A DNA stretch of 64,000 nt from Microvirga flocculans ATCC BAA-817 (GCF_000518665.1 NZ_JAEA01000003.1:1-64000), one strand, 5' to 3'; shown: positions 32,987 to 42,028, counted from the stretch's first letter. Made by a program: numbers and translations. The notes: a model not told the origin generated them from the sequence alone.

Positions 32987-33014
32987 AAGCTATTACTTAG
33001 AAGCTATTACTTAG
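32987..33014. repeat. 14-bp perfect tandem duplication across the DnaJ-like stop codon
   Basis: AAGCTATTACTTAG is present twice head to tail (32987-33000 and 33001-33014). The gene-proximal copy contains the TAA stop codon of the DnaJ-like gene. The event looks recent because the copies are identical. Confidence 0.85.
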
Positions 33015-33960
33015 CCTTCGCCGAGGCGCGCCTGCGGGCATAGTCCATCAGGTCGTCGTCCACGACCTCCGGCAGCCTGACCTCGGCGATCACGAAGAGA
33101 TCCCCATGCCCGGTCTTGGTCGGCAGGCCCTTGCCCCGCAGGCGGAAGGTGCGGCCGGAATTGGTCATGGGCGGGATCTTCATCTCCACCGACCCGGTGA
33201 GCGTCGGAACGCGCACCGCCCCGCCGAGGATGGCCTCCTCGATCTCGATGGGCAGGCGCGCGCGCAGGTCCGAGCCCTCGACCGTGAAGCGGTCATGGGG
33301 CGCCAGCTTGATGGTCAGGAGCGCATCGCCTGGCTGCCCGCCGGGGATGTCCTGGCCCAGGCCGCGCAGCCGGATGACCTGGCCGTCGCTCACGCCCTTG
33401 GGAATCACCACGTCCACGTCGCGGCCGCTCGAAAGGCGGATTCGCTTCTTCGCCTCGGCGGCGACGTCCTCCAAGGTGACCGTGAGCGTGGCCGTGACAT
33501 CCGCGCCCTTCGCCTGCCGGGAATGGCCGCGCCCCTGCCGGGGGCTCTCGCCCGCGGACTTGAAGGCGTTCTCGAAGATCTGGGAGAACAAGTCCTCGCC
33601 CGCATCGGCGCCGAACCCGCTCCGGCTGCTGCGCCGCCCGCCGAAGGGGCTGCCGCCGCCGAAGCCGAACCCGGCGAAATCCTCCGGCCGCGCGCCGCCC
33701 CGGCCGCCACCGAATCCCTCGAAGCCCTGGAACCGCGGCTTGCCCTCGGCGTCGATCTCGCCCCGGTCGAACTGGGCACGCTTGGTCGCGTCGCCGAGAA
33801 TCTCATAGGCCGCGTTCGCCTCCGCGAACTTGTCCTTGGCCTTCGGATCGCTCTTGTTGCTGTCCGGATGGTAGGTCTTCGCGAGCTTGCGGAACGCCTT
33901 CTTGATCTCCGCCTCGGTCGCAGAGCGGGACACGCCCAGAACATCGTAGGGGTTGCGCAT
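33007..33960 (-). CDS. DnaJ / CbpA-like co-chaperone
   Basis: A 317-residue J-domain protein. The J domain is at residues 1-65 ([34 protein letters not shown], with the essential HPD). A Gly/Phe-rich linker follows ([25 protein letters not shown]), then the two beta-barrel substrate domains ([23 protein letters not shown] onward). The DnaJ zinc-finger cysteines are missing, as in CbpA (curved DNA-binding protein). It stimulates DnaK. I prefer the ATG at 33960; MEST at 33972 is an alternative. The stop codon lies in a 14-bp tandem duplication. No dnaK or grpE is near. Confidence 0.92.
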   Translation of the reverse strand: MRNPYDVLGVSRSATEAEIKKAFRKLAKTYHPDSNKSDPKAKDKFAEANAAYEILGDATKRAQFDRGEIDAEGKPRFQGFEGFGGGRGGARPEDFAGFGFGGGSPFGGRRSSRSGFGADAGEDLFSQIFENAFKSAGESPRQGRGHSRQAKGADVTATLTVTLEDVAAEAKKRIRLSSGRDVDVVIPKGVSDGQVIRLRGLGQDIPGGQPGDALLTIKLAPHDRFTVEGSDLRARLPIEIEEAILGGAVRVPTLTGSVEMKIPPMTNSGRTFRLRGKGLPTKTGHGDLFVIAEVRLPEVVDDDLMDYARRRASAKAK

Positions 33961-34022
33961 CGTGGATTCCATAAACCGTCGGATTGGGAGCGTGGGAACT
34001 CAACGGGTTCGACGGTCATATG

Positions 34023-34055
34023 GGCAAAGTGTTGCCCGTTTGCAACGCCTTTGCC
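34023..34055. terminator. Interrupted hairpin between lipoprotein and DnaJ-like genes
   Basis: GGCAAAG (34023-34029) pairs with CTTTGCC (34049-34055), and GTTGC (34031-34035) pairs with GCAAC (34042-34046), with a small bulge between the stems. It follows the lipoprotein stop on the minus strand and precedes the DnaJ-like gene, so it may end the lipoprotein message or shape the chaperone leader. Confidence 0.5.
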
Positions 34056-34063
34056 GATGAAAG

Positions 34064-34489
34064 CTAGGCCTTGGCGGAGCCTTTCAGGGGCTTGATCTCC
34101 TTGATCGCCCAGTCGCCGCCGGAAGGCCGGCAGGCCATGCCCTGGAGGGCAGCCGCGGACGGGCCGCTCAGGTTGGCCGAGAAAGCCCGGCAGATCTCAT
34201 CGTCCTTCACGAAGGGAGCGCCGGTGGGGGTGAAGGTGCCCTTGCGGGTCGAGTCGGGGTTGTCCCACGACACCTGGGTGCCCGGCCCCTGCGGGTCGAG
34301 GGCCACCGCGAGAGCCGCCTTGGCGCGGCGCCAGTCTTCCTCGTTGAGATCCGCGGAGAGAGGCGTGACGGCGTTGGTGACGATGCTGCCCGTCGATGCC
34401 GGTTCGTCATCGTCCAGGGGCGACAGGCCGAACGAGAAGCTGCATGCGCTCACGGACAGGGCGACCAGTCCGACGGCCAGGATTTTCAT
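34064..34489 (-). CDS. RT0821/Lpp0805-like surface-antigen lipoprotein
   Basis: A 141-residue predicted lipoprotein. The signal peptide MKILAVGLVALSVSAC ends in a lipobox with Cys16. The mature part has TPLSADLNEEDWRRAKAALAVALDPQGPGTQVSWDNPDSTRKGTFTP, which is the 17-kDa antigen / RT0821-Lpp0805 family pattern (a stretch before a W-x-N-x-x-T-G-x-x-G/T-x-x-x-P element), and ends with ACRPSGGDWAIKEIKPLKG. It is probably anchored in the outer membrane. An in-frame start at 34543 would put 18 residues before the signal peptide, so I reject it. It is divergent from pdxH. Confidence 0.83.
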   Translation of the reverse strand: MKILAVGLVALSVSACSFSFGLSPLDDDEPASTGSIVTNAVTPLSADLNEEDWRRAKAALAVALDPQGPGTQVSWDNPDSTRKGTFTPTGAPFVKDDEICRAFSANLSGPSAAALQGMACRPSGGDWAIKEIKPLKGSAKA

Positions 34490-34587
34490 GGCTTCGCCGG
34501 CGATGGCATCTGCTCTATAACGGCGCGCATTGATCCACGTCACGCGTCGGGTCCCCCGGAACCAAACTCACAGAACGAGATAAAACA

Positions 34588-35196
34588 GTGAACCCGTTAA
34601 CAACCGGTGACTTTACCGAGTCGGAAGAGCCCTTCGGCCTCTTCAGCGAGTGGCTGAAGGAGGCGGAAGCCTCGGAGCCGAACGATCCCAACGCCATGGC
34701 GCTGGCGACCGTCGACGAGACGGGACTTCCGAACGTGCGCATGGTCCTGCTGAAGGGCTTCGACGAAAACGGCTTCGTGTTCTACACCAACACGGAATCC
34801 AACAAGGGCCGGGAGCTTCTGGGGCAGAAGAAGGCAGCCCTCGTGCTGCACTGGAAGAGCCTGCGCCGCCAGGTGCGCGCCCGCGGCCCGGTGACGATGG
34901 TGAGCGACGCGGAGGCCGACGCCTACTTCCAGAGCCGTCCCCGCGACAGCCGCATCGGCGCCTGGGCAAGCCAGCAGTCGCGGCCGCTCGAGAGCCGCTT
35001 CGCCCTGGAGAAGGCGGTGGCCCTCAACGCCGCGAAATACGCGGTCGGCGAAGTGCCGCGCCCGCCCTACTGGACGGGCTTCCGCATCGCGCCCGTCTCC
35101 ATCGAGTTCTGGCAGGACAAGCCCTTCCGGCTCCACGACCGCGTCGTCTTCACCCGCGAGGGCGACGGCTGGCGGAAGGTGCGGCTTTATCCGTGA
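34588..35196 (+). CDS. pdxH: Pyridoxamine 5'-phosphate oxidase
   Basis: A 202-residue FMN enzyme that oxidises PNP and PMP to PLP, the last step of vitamin B6 synthesis. The FMN-binding features are [34 protein letters not shown] and the C-terminal signature [12 protein letters not shown] then RLHDRVVF (about 167-188). Residues [17 protein letters not shown] match the typical S-x-IGAWASxQS segment. The start is GTG at 34588, since no in-frame ATG lies near the family N-terminus. The SDR gene follows after 74 bp on the same strand. Confidence 0.95.
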   Translation: MNPLTTGDFTESEEPFGLFSEWLKEAEASEPNDPNAMALATVDETGLPNVRMVLLKGFDENGFVFYTNTESNKGRELLGQKKAALVLHWKSLRRQVRARGPVTMVSDAEADAYFQSRPRDSRIGAWASQQSRPLESRFALEKAVALNAAKYAVGEVPRPPYWTGFRIAPVSIEFWQDKPFRLHDRVVFTREGDGWRKVRLYP

Positions 35197-35270
35197 CCCG
35201 AATCCTGGGCCATAGACCCTGCGCCCGAACCGGGATAAGGCTCTGGCCCCTCTTATTCTGAGAAACACCT

Positions 35271-36026
35271 ATGTCATCCTCAGCCCCCAATTCCCGCCGC
35301 ATCATGCTGCTCACCGGCGCCAGCCGGGGCATCGGTCATGCCACGGTCAAGCGCTTCTCGGCGGCCGGGTGGCGGGTCATCACCTGCTCGCGGCATGGCT
35401 TTCCCGAGAACTGCCCCTGGGAGATGGGTCCGGAGGATCACCTGCAGGTCGATCTGGCGGATGCGCAGGACACCCGCCGCGCCATCGCGGAGGTGAAGGA
35501 GCGCCTCGCGGCCGAGGGCGGCTGCCTGCACGCCCTGGTCAACAATGCGGGCATCTCGCCGAAAGGCTCGGGCGGATCGCGGCTCGGAACCCTCGACACC
35601 CGCTACGAGGACTGGCTCCGCGTCTTCCAGGTGAACTTCTTCGCCTCGATCATGCTCGCCCGGGGCCTTCAGGACGAGCTCACGAAGGCCAAGGGCTCCG
35701 TGGTCAACGTAACCTCCATCGCGGGCTCCCGCGTCCACCCCTTCGCGGGCGCGGCCTATGCCACGTCGAAGGCGGCGCTCGCATCGCTCACCCGCGAGAT
35801 GGCCTCGGATTTCGGGCCGCTCGGCGTGCGCGTCAACGCCATCTCGCCGGGCGAGATCGACACCTCGATCCTCTCGCCGGGCACAGACAAGATCGTCCAG
35901 CAGATCCCCATGCGCCGCCTCGGCACGCCGGACGAAGTGGCGAAGGCCATCTACTTCCTCTGCACGGATGCGAGTTCCTACGTGAACGGCGCGGAGCTCC
36001 ACATCAACGGCGGCCAGCACGTGTGA
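35271..36026 (+). CDS. SDR family oxidoreductase
   Basis: A 251-residue classical short-chain dehydrogenase. The cofactor motif is TGASRGIG (about 14-21), NNAG is in LVNNAGISPKG, and the catalytic serine, tyrosine and lysine are in NVTSIAGSRVHPFAGAAYATSKAAL (Tyr-x3-Lys). The end TDASSYVNGAELHINGGQHV is the usual tail. NAD(P)-dependent oxidation or reduction of an alcohol/ketone is expected, but the substrate is unknown. It is co-directional with pdxH. The similar-looking SDR at 62582-63433 is only a distant relative. Confidence 0.9.
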   Translation: MSSSAPNSRRIMLLTGASRGIGHATVKRFSAAGWRVITCSRHGFPENCPWEMGPEDHLQVDLADAQDTRRAIAEVKERLAAEGGCLHALVNNAGISPKGSGGSRLGTLDTRYEDWLRVFQVNFFASIMLARGLQDELTKAKGSVVNVTSIAGSRVHPFAGAAYATSKAALASLTREMASDFGPLGVRVNAISPGEIDTSILSPGTDKIVQQIPMRRLGTPDEVAKAIYFLCTDASSYVNGAELHINGGQHV

Positions 36027-36101
36027 ACGAGGGTCTGCGCGCGAACTTCTTCCGATGCCGCGCGGGAGAGGCGTGCATGAGGATCTTGTGTCAGGTGCGG
36101 A

Positions 36102-38081
36102 CTAGTTCGCGCGGGTGCCGAGCGACAGCTCCGTCCTGAACGCCTCGCTCAGGCTCCTGGCGAAGGTGGCCGTCAGATGGTGTCGATCCCGGTAGACGAA
36201 AACGCCGCCGATCACCGTCGGGCACCGTTCGGCATCGCACAGGTACTTCGTCAGATCCAATGGGCGCAGTTCCAGGGCATTGGACACCTTCACCACAGGA
36301 TCCTCACGGAAGGCCACCGCGCGCTTCGGAGCGCAATCGACACTCCAGTCCTTGCTGGTTGCGATGCACTTGTCCGCATCGAAGCCGAGCCAGGGCGTGG
36401 AACGGACAGGGCGCACGTCAAGCCCCATGGCGATCAGGCGGGACCAGGCCTCCGCCATGCCCTTCAGGGTCGTCTCGGGATAGGCCGGGGATTGCGAGAT
36501 CAACACCAGATCCGGCCGCTCTCGCTCCAGCCATGCAATCACGTTCTTCGACCAGTCGAGGCACTCGGTATAGAGGCGCTTGAAGGGCGGGTGGTAAAAC
36601 GCCTCCAGCGAAAACAGGCATGCCGACTTGGACACGCCGCGGAAATAGACGGCCCCGTTGCGCGCGAGTTCTTCGAATGCAGGGTAGAGATGCCCTGCAT
36701 GGGAATCCCCGATCATGACGATCTTCATCCTGGCCGCCGGATTGCCGTAAACACAGGTCAGGACTTCGCTCTTGCGCTGCTCCTGATGGCATTTCGTCTT
36801 GTAGATGAGCGGCACGTCCTCCCTCGCGGTCTCGGGCCGGGGAATGACGTTGAGGATGTCCTCCTTCCGCCAGTCGTATCGAGGATCGACCATCGCCATC
36901 GCTCCAGGCCTGCCTTGCAAGGCCACAGGCCCTTGGTCGAGGTCGCTCCAGGCCAGATAACTCAGCCCCAGCACGAGCGTCGCCGCGATGCAGCCCGCAC
37001 CGGCGGCAAGCGTTTTCCCGATAGGGAGGGAGCCTGCTCTGAATCGATCTTCGACGAACACAGTGCTGAGATGCGCAAGGCCGCAAGAGGCGAGCAGGAT
37101 CAGAGCACCGTCAGAAAGACCCGGCGTTCTGCCCGTCACCTCGCCGTAAATGACGATAAGCGGCCAATGCCAGAGATAGAGAGAATAGGAGATGTCGCCG
37201 AGGTACTGAAACAATCTCGATTTCAGGAGAACACTGCCGGACCAGGGTGTCTGCGCTCCGCTGGAGGCGATGACGGCCGCAGCGGCGAGTGTCGGAAGCA
37301 GCGCCGCGTAGCCCGGAAATTGCGTGCTCTCGTCATAAGCGAAGCTCGCGACGGCGATGCCGAGAATACCGGCCAGGCCCAGCACCGCACGCAGGGACGA
37401 CGACAAAGCATCCTTCACGAAGGAGACGGCAAGGGCGCCGCCGAGCGCCAGTTCCCACGCTCGGGTCGTGGTCGCGAAATAGGCGATTCCCGGATCCCGA
37501 GGTGTGAGGAAGACGGAATAGGCGAGAGACCCGGACCCGACGACCGCGATGATCCACCCGAAAGCCTTGCGCGAATCGAATCCGGCCTTGCGCGCGACGG
37601 CTAGAATGGGAAACAGGATCAGGGGCCAGATGATATAGTACTGCTCTTCGACCGACAGGGACCAGAAATGGTTCATCGGCCCCTTCGTGTCGCCTGCCAG
37701 ATAATCCACGGCCTGGGCCGCCAGGAACCAGTTCTGGACATAGGCCGCACTGGCGACGATGCCGTTGACGATGTCCGGCCACTGACCTTTCGGGAACAGC
37801 GGAATGCTCAGCGCGACCGCAATCGACACCACGGTCGCAGCGGGAAGAAGGCGCCTGATGCGGCGGGCATAAAATCCCAAGATGCCGATGCGGCCCTTGG
37901 CCTCGAATTCCTTGACGAGCGAACCGGTGATCAGGAACCCCGAGATGACGAAGAAGACGTCGACGCCGACATATCCGCCGGGCAAGGCCGAGGGCCAGAT
38001 GTGATAGATCAGGACGGAGAGGACCGCAATCGCCCGAAGTCCCTGCACCTCTTCGATGATGTGATGGCGGGGATGATGCAT
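36102..38081 (-). CDS. OafA/YrhL-type acyltransferase with C-terminal SGNH domain
   Basis: A 659-residue membrane enzyme. Residues 1-350 are an acyltransferase-3 domain of about ten helices: EVQGLRAIAVLSVLIYHIWPSALPGGYVGVDVFFVISGFLITG and the family arginine in RRIRRLLPA. The periplasmic C-terminal part (about 420-659) is SGNH-like, with IVMIGDSHAGHLYPAFEEL and the late D-x-x-H in VYRDRHHLTATFA. Such proteins O-acetylate polysaccharides, lipopolysaccharide or peptidoglycan. I use the ATG at 38081; a TTG at 38102 lies seven codons upstream. No polysaccharide cluster is adjacent. Confidence 0.9.
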   Translation of the reverse strand: MHHPRHHIIEEVQGLRAIAVLSVLIYHIWPSALPGGYVGVDVFFVISGFLITGSLVKEFEAKGRIGILGFYARRIRRLLPAATVVSIAVALSIPLFPKGQWPDIVNGIVASAAYVQNWFLAAQAVDYLAGDTKGPMNHFWSLSVEEQYYIIWPLILFPILAVARKAGFDSRKAFGWIIAVVGSGSLAYSVFLTPRDPGIAYFATTTRAWELALGGALAVSFVKDALSSSLRAVLGLAGILGIAVASFAYDESTQFPGYAALLPTLAAAAVIASSGAQTPWSGSVLLKSRLFQYLGDISYSLYLWHWPLIVIYGEVTGRTPGLSDGALILLASCGLAHLSTVFVEDRFRAGSLPIGKTLAAGAGCIAATLVLGLSYLAWSDLDQGPVALQGRPGAMAMVDPRYDWRKEDILNVIPRPETAREDVPLIYKTKCHQEQRKSEVLTCVYGNPAARMKIVMIGDSHAGHLYPAFEELARNGAVYFRGVSKSACLFSLEAFYHPPFKRLYTECLDWSKNVIAWLERERPDLVLISQSPAYPETTLKGMAEAWSRLIAMGLDVRPVRSTPWLGFDADKCIATSKDWSVDCAPKRAVAFREDPVVKVSNALELRPLDLTKYLCDAERCPTVIGGVFVYRDRHHLTATFARSLSEAFRTELSLGTRAN

Positions 38082-38279
38082 GACGCCCTGAAGCTCCGGC
38101 AAGGCTTCATGCCTCGGCCAAGTACCGGCGGCTGATACTCAGGATCAGGTCCGATGGCAAGCTGCGGGCGGCCTGCCACCGGAACCGGTCATATCTTATG
38201 ACGTCCAGCCCCTCGGCGGCGGGGCGGCAAGCTCTGCGTGCGACACGATGTCTGGCTTGGACCCTTCGGCTTCAATCCA

Positions 38280-39350
38280 TCACGCCGCCTCGGCGGGCCA
38301 GGTTCCCACGTAGCGTGACTGGGGCCGGATGATGCGGCCGGTGCGGGTCTGCTCGATGGCGTGGGCCACCCAGCCCGCCGTGCGGCCGGCGGCGAAGAGC
38401 GGCGTGAAGCCCTCGCGCGGGACGCCGAGCGCGTCGAGCAGGATGGCCGTGTAGAACTCCATGTTGGTGTCGAGGCGGCGGCCGGGCTTGCGGCGTTCCA
38501 GCACCTTGAGAGCAACGGCCTCGACCGCCTCCGCGAAGGCGATGCGGTTGTCCTTGCCCTTCAGCCGGCCGGCGGCCGCCTTGAGCACGTCTGCCCGCGG
38601 ATCGCGCACCCGGTAGATGCGGTGGCCGAAGCCCATGAGGCGCTCGCCGCGCGCCATCGCATCGTCGAGCCAGGCATCCGCGTTCTCCACCGTGCCGATG
38701 GCATCCAGCATGTCGAGCACCGGACCGGGCGCGCCCCCATGGAGCGGCCCCTTCAGGGCGCAGAGCCCGGCCACGACGGAAGACAGGATCCCGGCCTGGG
38801 TCGAGGCGACCACGCGCGCCGTGAAGGTGGAGGCATTGAGCCCATGGTCGATCACCGTCACGAGATAGGTGTCGAGGCCCTTCGCCTCGCCGGCGTCCAC
38901 CGGCGCGCCGCGCATCATGCGCAGGATGTCGGCCGCATGATGCGCGGCCGGGTCCGGCGCGACCGGCGCAAGGCCCCGGGAGCCACGCACCGCCATGGAA
39001 GCCGCGACGCCGGCCGCGCCGACGGCCAGGGCGGGATGGTCTTCCTCCGCATCGGGCAGGCTCGCAAGAAGAAGACGCATGCCTTCCACCGCCGTCAGGC
39101 CGGAGAGCCGCGGGGCGAGCGGCGCGAGGTGAGCGTAGGCCCTTGCCCTGGCCCTTCCCAGAAGCGCCCGCGGATCGCCGCCCGCATTCGGCACGAGGCC
39201 GCTCCAGAGCATGGCCACCGCATCCTCGAAGGCAACCCGCCCGGCCAGCTCCTCCAGGTCATGCCCGGCGATGATCAGGCGGCCCGCCTCGCCGTCCACA
39301 TGGCTCAGGGCGGTTTCGGCGGCCACCACGTCGTCAAGTCCGATCGTCAT
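38280..39350 (-). CDS. Citrate synthase / methylcitrate synthase family protein
   Basis: A 356-residue citrate-synthase-fold protein. Active-site blocks are GPLHGGAPGPVLDML (first catalytic His), GFGHRIYRVRDPRAD (second His) and DTNMEFYTAILLDALGVP. In most citrate synthases the last block reads N-x-DFYS, so the catalytic aspartate is a glutamate here. The end GRTAGWVAHAIEQ is typical. The start at 39350 is preferred because AGGAG lies 8 bp upstream; the ATG at 39356 is too close to it. It is divergent, at about 80 bp, from a paralogue carrying a helix-turn-helix. It is probably a secondary enzyme, not the TCA-cycle one. Confidence 0.87.
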   Translation of the reverse strand: MTIGLDDVVAAETALSHVDGEAGRLIIAGHDLEELAGRVAFEDAVAMLWSGLVPNAGGDPRALLGRARARAYAHLAPLAPRLSGLTAVEGMRLLLASLPDAEEDHPALAVGAAGVAASMAVRGSRGLAPVAPDPAAHHAADILRMMRGAPVDAGEAKGLDTYLVTVIDHGLNASTFTARVVASTQAGILSSVVAGLCALKGPLHGGAPGPVLDMLDAIGTVENADAWLDDAMARGERLMGFGHRIYRVRDPRADVLKAAAGRLKGKDNRIAFAEAVEAVALKVLERRKPGRRLDTNMEFYTAILLDALGVPREGFTPLFAAGRTAGWVAHAIEQTRTGRIIRPQSRYVGTWPAEAA

Positions 39351-39416
39351 GAACATTTCTCCTCATGTTGCGAAGAGCTTCACGCCGGCCTTGCGGAACC
39401 GTCAATCTTGAATCAA

Positions 39417-39430
39417 CATATCAACATATG
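39417..39430. promoter_or_regulatory. Palindrome overlapping the start of the HTH-citrate synthase gene
   Basis: CATAT-CAAC-ATATG spans the ATG of the HTH-fused paralogue and includes part of a short direct repeat (ATCAACAT twice, 39412-39427). Standing between two divergent citrate-synthase genes, it is a plausible binding site for the HTH of the encoded protein. Confidence 0.4.
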
Positions 39431-40567
39431 AGCGCAGTTCCCCTCGATCTCACATCGGCCGATGAGGCCTCCGCCCGCCTCGGCATCAGCCGGGCGAGCC
39501 TCTACGCCTATGTGAGTCGCGGCCTGATCCGCTCCTTTTCCTCGCCGCACGATCCGCGACAGCGGCTCTACGCCCTTGAGGACGTGGAGACCCTCGTGGA
39601 GCGCAAGGCGCGGTTCCGCCGCCCCGCCGTCGCGGCCGCGACCGCCCTCGACTGGGGCCTGCCGGTCCTGGAGACGAGCATCACCCAGATCAGGGATGGG
39701 CGGTTCTTCTATCGCGGGGAGGACGTCCTCGCGCTCGCCAGAACGGCCAGTCTCGAGGAGACCGCACGCCTCCTGATCGGCGCACTGGACGAACAAGCCT
39801 TCACATCCCCCTCGCGGATCCCCGGCCCCCTCCCCGGCCCCGCCTTCGGCCCCCATGCTTTCGTGGCGCAGGCGGTGCGCCTTCTCTCGGAGCCGGCGCC
39901 CAAGGAGGCGCGGGCGGCGGAGGTGGCTGCGATCCTGCGCCTGATGGCGGCCGCATCCAGCGGCGCCGATCCGGGCACGGAGCCGCTCCATCGCCACCTG
40001 GCCTCGGCCTGGAAGGTCCCGCCGCAGGCCGCCGATGCGATCAGGCGGGCGCTCGTTCTCTGCGCGGATCACGAACTCAGCTCCTCGGCCTTCGCGGTGC
40101 GGGTCACGGCCTCGACGGGCGCGGCCCTGCGGAATGCGGTCATCGCGGGCCTCGTGGCCCTGAGCGGCCCCTATCACGGCGGCATGACCGAGCGGGTCAG
40201 GGCCTTTCTCGATGCGCCCGGAACCGTGCCGCTCCCCGGCTTCCGGCACCGCCTCTACCCGGAGGGCGACCCCCGGACGGCGGCCCTTCTGGAAAACGTG
40301 CCGCTGCTCGCTTCCGACGCCACGACCCTGCAGGCCATCGCGAACGCGTCGGGCGGGAGGCCCGGCATCGATGTGGGCCTCGTCATGCTGGAACGGGCCT
40401 ATGGACTGCCGGCGGGCGCTGCCTTTACGCTCTTCGCCATCGGACGCACGGCAGGCTGGCTCGCCCACGCCATCGAGCAGCGCGGCCAGGCGACCCTCAT
40501 CCGGCCGCGGGCCCGCTATGTCGCGGCCGACGGAACCCCTGCCCGGCAATCGCACGATGACCCGTGA
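39428..40567 (+). CDS. Citrate synthase family protein with N-terminal helix-turn-helix
   Basis: A 379-residue protein. Residues 8-55 form a MerR/excisionase-like HTH ([29 protein letters not shown], then a wing [12 protein letters not shown]). Residues 65-370 are a citrate-synthase fold with [25 protein letters not shown] and [16 protein letters not shown]; both histidines and the aspartate are retained, but the second block is unusual (RHR for GHR). The end [13 protein letters not shown] matches its divergent partner at 38280-39350. The architecture suggests a metabolite-sensing regulator derived from the enzyme, though activity is possible. No ribosome site is seen before the ATG. Its last bases overlap the NUDIX start. 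Confidence 0.85.
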   Translation: MSAVPLDLTSADEASARLGISRASLYAYVSRGLIRSFSSPHDPRQRLYALEDVETLVERKARFRRPAVAAATALDWGLPVLETSITQIRDGRFFYRGEDVLALARTASLEETARLLIGALDEQAFTSPSRIPGPLPGPAFGPHAFVAQAVRLLSEPAPKEARAAEVAAILRLMAAASSGADPGTEPLHRHLASAWKVPPQAADAIRRALVLCADHELSSSAFAVRVTASTGAALRNAVIAGLVALSGPYHGGMTERVRAFLDAPGTVPLPGFRHRLYPEGDPRTAALLENVPLLASDATTLQAIANASGGRPGIDVGLVMLERAYGLPAGAAFTLFAIGRTAGWLAHAIEQRGQATLIRPRARYVAADGTPARQSHDDP

Positions 40568-41005
40568 CCGCTTCTATCCTTCCCGCCCCGTTCTCGCCGC
40601 CTCTGTCGCGGTGATCCGCGAGGGGCGCATTCTGCTCGCGGCGCGGGGAAAGCCTCCGAGCGAAGGGCTTTTCTCCCTGCCGGGCGGCATGGTCGAGACC
40701 GGGGAAACCCTGGCCGAGGCCGCTCTCCGGGAGCTGCGCGAAGAGGTCGGGGTCGAAGCCAGGATCACCGGCCTGATCGCGCCTGTCGAATTCATTGAAA
40801 GGGACGATAAAGGCCATATAAAGCATCATGTCGTCATCGCCGCCCATGCCGCCCGCTGGGTCTCGGGCGAACCCCAGACAGGCCCGGAGCAAAGGAAATC
40901 CGTTGGATCACGGAACGCGATATCGCCAGCCTGCCGATGACGGCGGGGCTTCCTGCGATCCTGGAACAGGCCTTCCGGATGGCGCGGAAGGATGGCGCAG
41001 CATGA
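40557..41005 (+). pseudogene. NUDIX hydrolase gene interrupted by a frameshift
   Basis: The first frame (40557-40940) encodes [20 protein letters not shown] and a full NUDIX box: [23 protein letters not shown], i.e. G-x5-E-x7-REUXEEU. Near 40888, after ETGPE-like GEPQTGPE, the frame runs into unrelated residues and a stop. The next frame continues exactly as the family expects: [20 protein letters not shown] then LPAILEQAFRMARKDGAA, with a stop at 41003-41005 overlapping the next ATG (ATGA). One base, probably a G in GGAGCAAAGG, is missing. It is either a true pseudogene or a sequencing error; the product would hydrolyse a nucleoside diphosphate derivative. It overlaps the citrate-synthase-like gene. 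Confidence 0.82.
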
Positions 41006-41574
41006 TCCGCGCAGTCCTGATCCTCGCCCTGTCCGGGCTCGTCTGGGCATCGCCCCAGCCTGCGTCGGCCCAGGGCTTCTTCGAGCGCCTGTTCGGCCCT
41101 CCGCGGGATCCCAACGTGCCCCTGCAGCCCTACCGGCCGCAGCCTCAGCCGCAATACCGCCCCCAGCCTGCACCTCAACCCCAGCCGCAGCAGCGGCGCC
41201 CGCAGCAGCCCCAGTCGCAGAGGCCGGCGCCGCTGCAGCAGGCGGAGCCCGCGCCCGTCGTCGAGCCGCCGCCCGCGCCCTACGAGAAAGAGCTTCTGCG
41301 GCTTGCCGAGATCATGGGGTCGCTCGCCATGCTGCGTCCTCTCTGCAGCGCGCCCGACGCCTCGGAGTGGAGCCAGCGCATGCGGATCCTGCTCGACACG
41401 GAGGGCACGACTCCCGGCCGCAAGGAACGCCTCGCCGGAGCCTACAACAAGGGCTATCAGGCCTATGCCCTCACCTACCGGGTCTGCACCGCCTCGGCGC
41501 AGGAGGCCTCGGTCCGGTTCCTGGCGGAGGGCGAGCAGCTCGCGCGCAACATCACCGGGCGCTACGGCGGCTGA
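41002..41574 (+). CDS. TIGR02301 family exported protein
   Basis: A 190-residue protein. The signal peptide MIRAVLILALSGLVWASPQPASA precedes a Pro/Gln-rich linker (residues 35-90, many PQP repeats) and a C-terminal helical domain starting APYEKELLRLAEIMGSLAMLRPLC and including AYNKGYQAYALTYRVCTASA with two cysteines. This family (TIGR02301) is restricted to alphaproteobacteria, mainly Hyphomicrobiales; it is periplasmic and of unknown function. The ATG at 41002 overlaps the restored stop of the NUDIX gene, which shows translational coupling in the ancestral operon. Confidence 0.9.
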   Translation: MIRAVLILALSGLVWASPQPASAQGFFERLFGPPRDPNVPLQPYRPQPQPQYRPQPAPQPQPQQRRPQQPQSQRPAPLQQAEPAPVVEPPPAPYEKELLRLAEIMGSLAMLRPLCSAPDASEWSQRMRILLDTEGTTPGRKERLAGAYNKGYQAYALTYRVCTASAQEASVRFLAEGEQLARNITGRYGG

Positions 41575-41625
41575 CGGGGCGCCTCCCCTTCATCCGGAGG
41601 TGTTGCAGCAACGCCTCTTATCCAC

Positions 41626-41641
41626 ATTTTTCATGAAAAAT
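41626..41641. promoter_or_regulatory. 16-bp perfect palindrome
   Basis: ATTTTTCATGAAAAAT is a perfect 16-bp palindrome, AT-rich in a GC-rich context, about 110 bp upstream of the 87-residue gene. It may be an operator; the regulator is unknown. Confidence 0.4.
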
Positions 41642-41748
41642 CCTCTCGCGTTAACCTCCTTGCAAGGTGATGCTGGCGGCGGGACGGCGCTGCGTCTAGA
41701 ACCGATTCAACCGAACTCGCGCGCCGCCCCTCAAAAGGGGCCTGGATC

Positions 41749-42012
41749 ATGAACGACAACGACGTCCCTCTCACCGAGCTGCCCGAACTCAGCGCCCTCA
41801 AGCAGGCGGCCCTGAGCTATGTGACCGAGGCCTTCGCCGAGGCCGAGCTCGATGGGCTCGACGGCGACTGCATGGCGCAGGCCGCCCTCTTCGCGGCCTT
41901 CACCGAGCTCGTCGCCACCTATGGCGAGGACGCCGTCGCCGAATATGCCGCGACCCTGCCGGACAAGATCCGCACGGGGGCGTTCTCCATGGCGATGTCG
42001 CTGAAGCATTGA
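41749..42012 (+). CDS. Conserved hypothetical protein, 87 residues
   Basis: A small acidic, all-helical protein (MNDNDVPLTELPELSALKQAALSYVTEAFAEAELDGLDGDCMAQAALFAAFTELVATYGEDAVAEYAATLPDKIRTGAFSMAMSL, shown here in pieces: the start MNDNDVPLTEL, the core DGDCMAQAALFAAF and the end FSMAMSLKH). It has no signal peptide and one cysteine. I do not recognise a named domain. Composition and the clean spacing to the VOC gene (16 bp) support a real gene and a possible operon with VOC and LysE genes. Confidence 0.7.
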   Translation: MNDNDVPLTELPELSALKQAALSYVTEAFAEAELDGLDGDCMAQAALFAAFTELVATYGEDAVAEYAATLPDKIRTGAFSMAMSLKH

Positions 42013-42028
42013 GGCAGGCGCTCATCCC

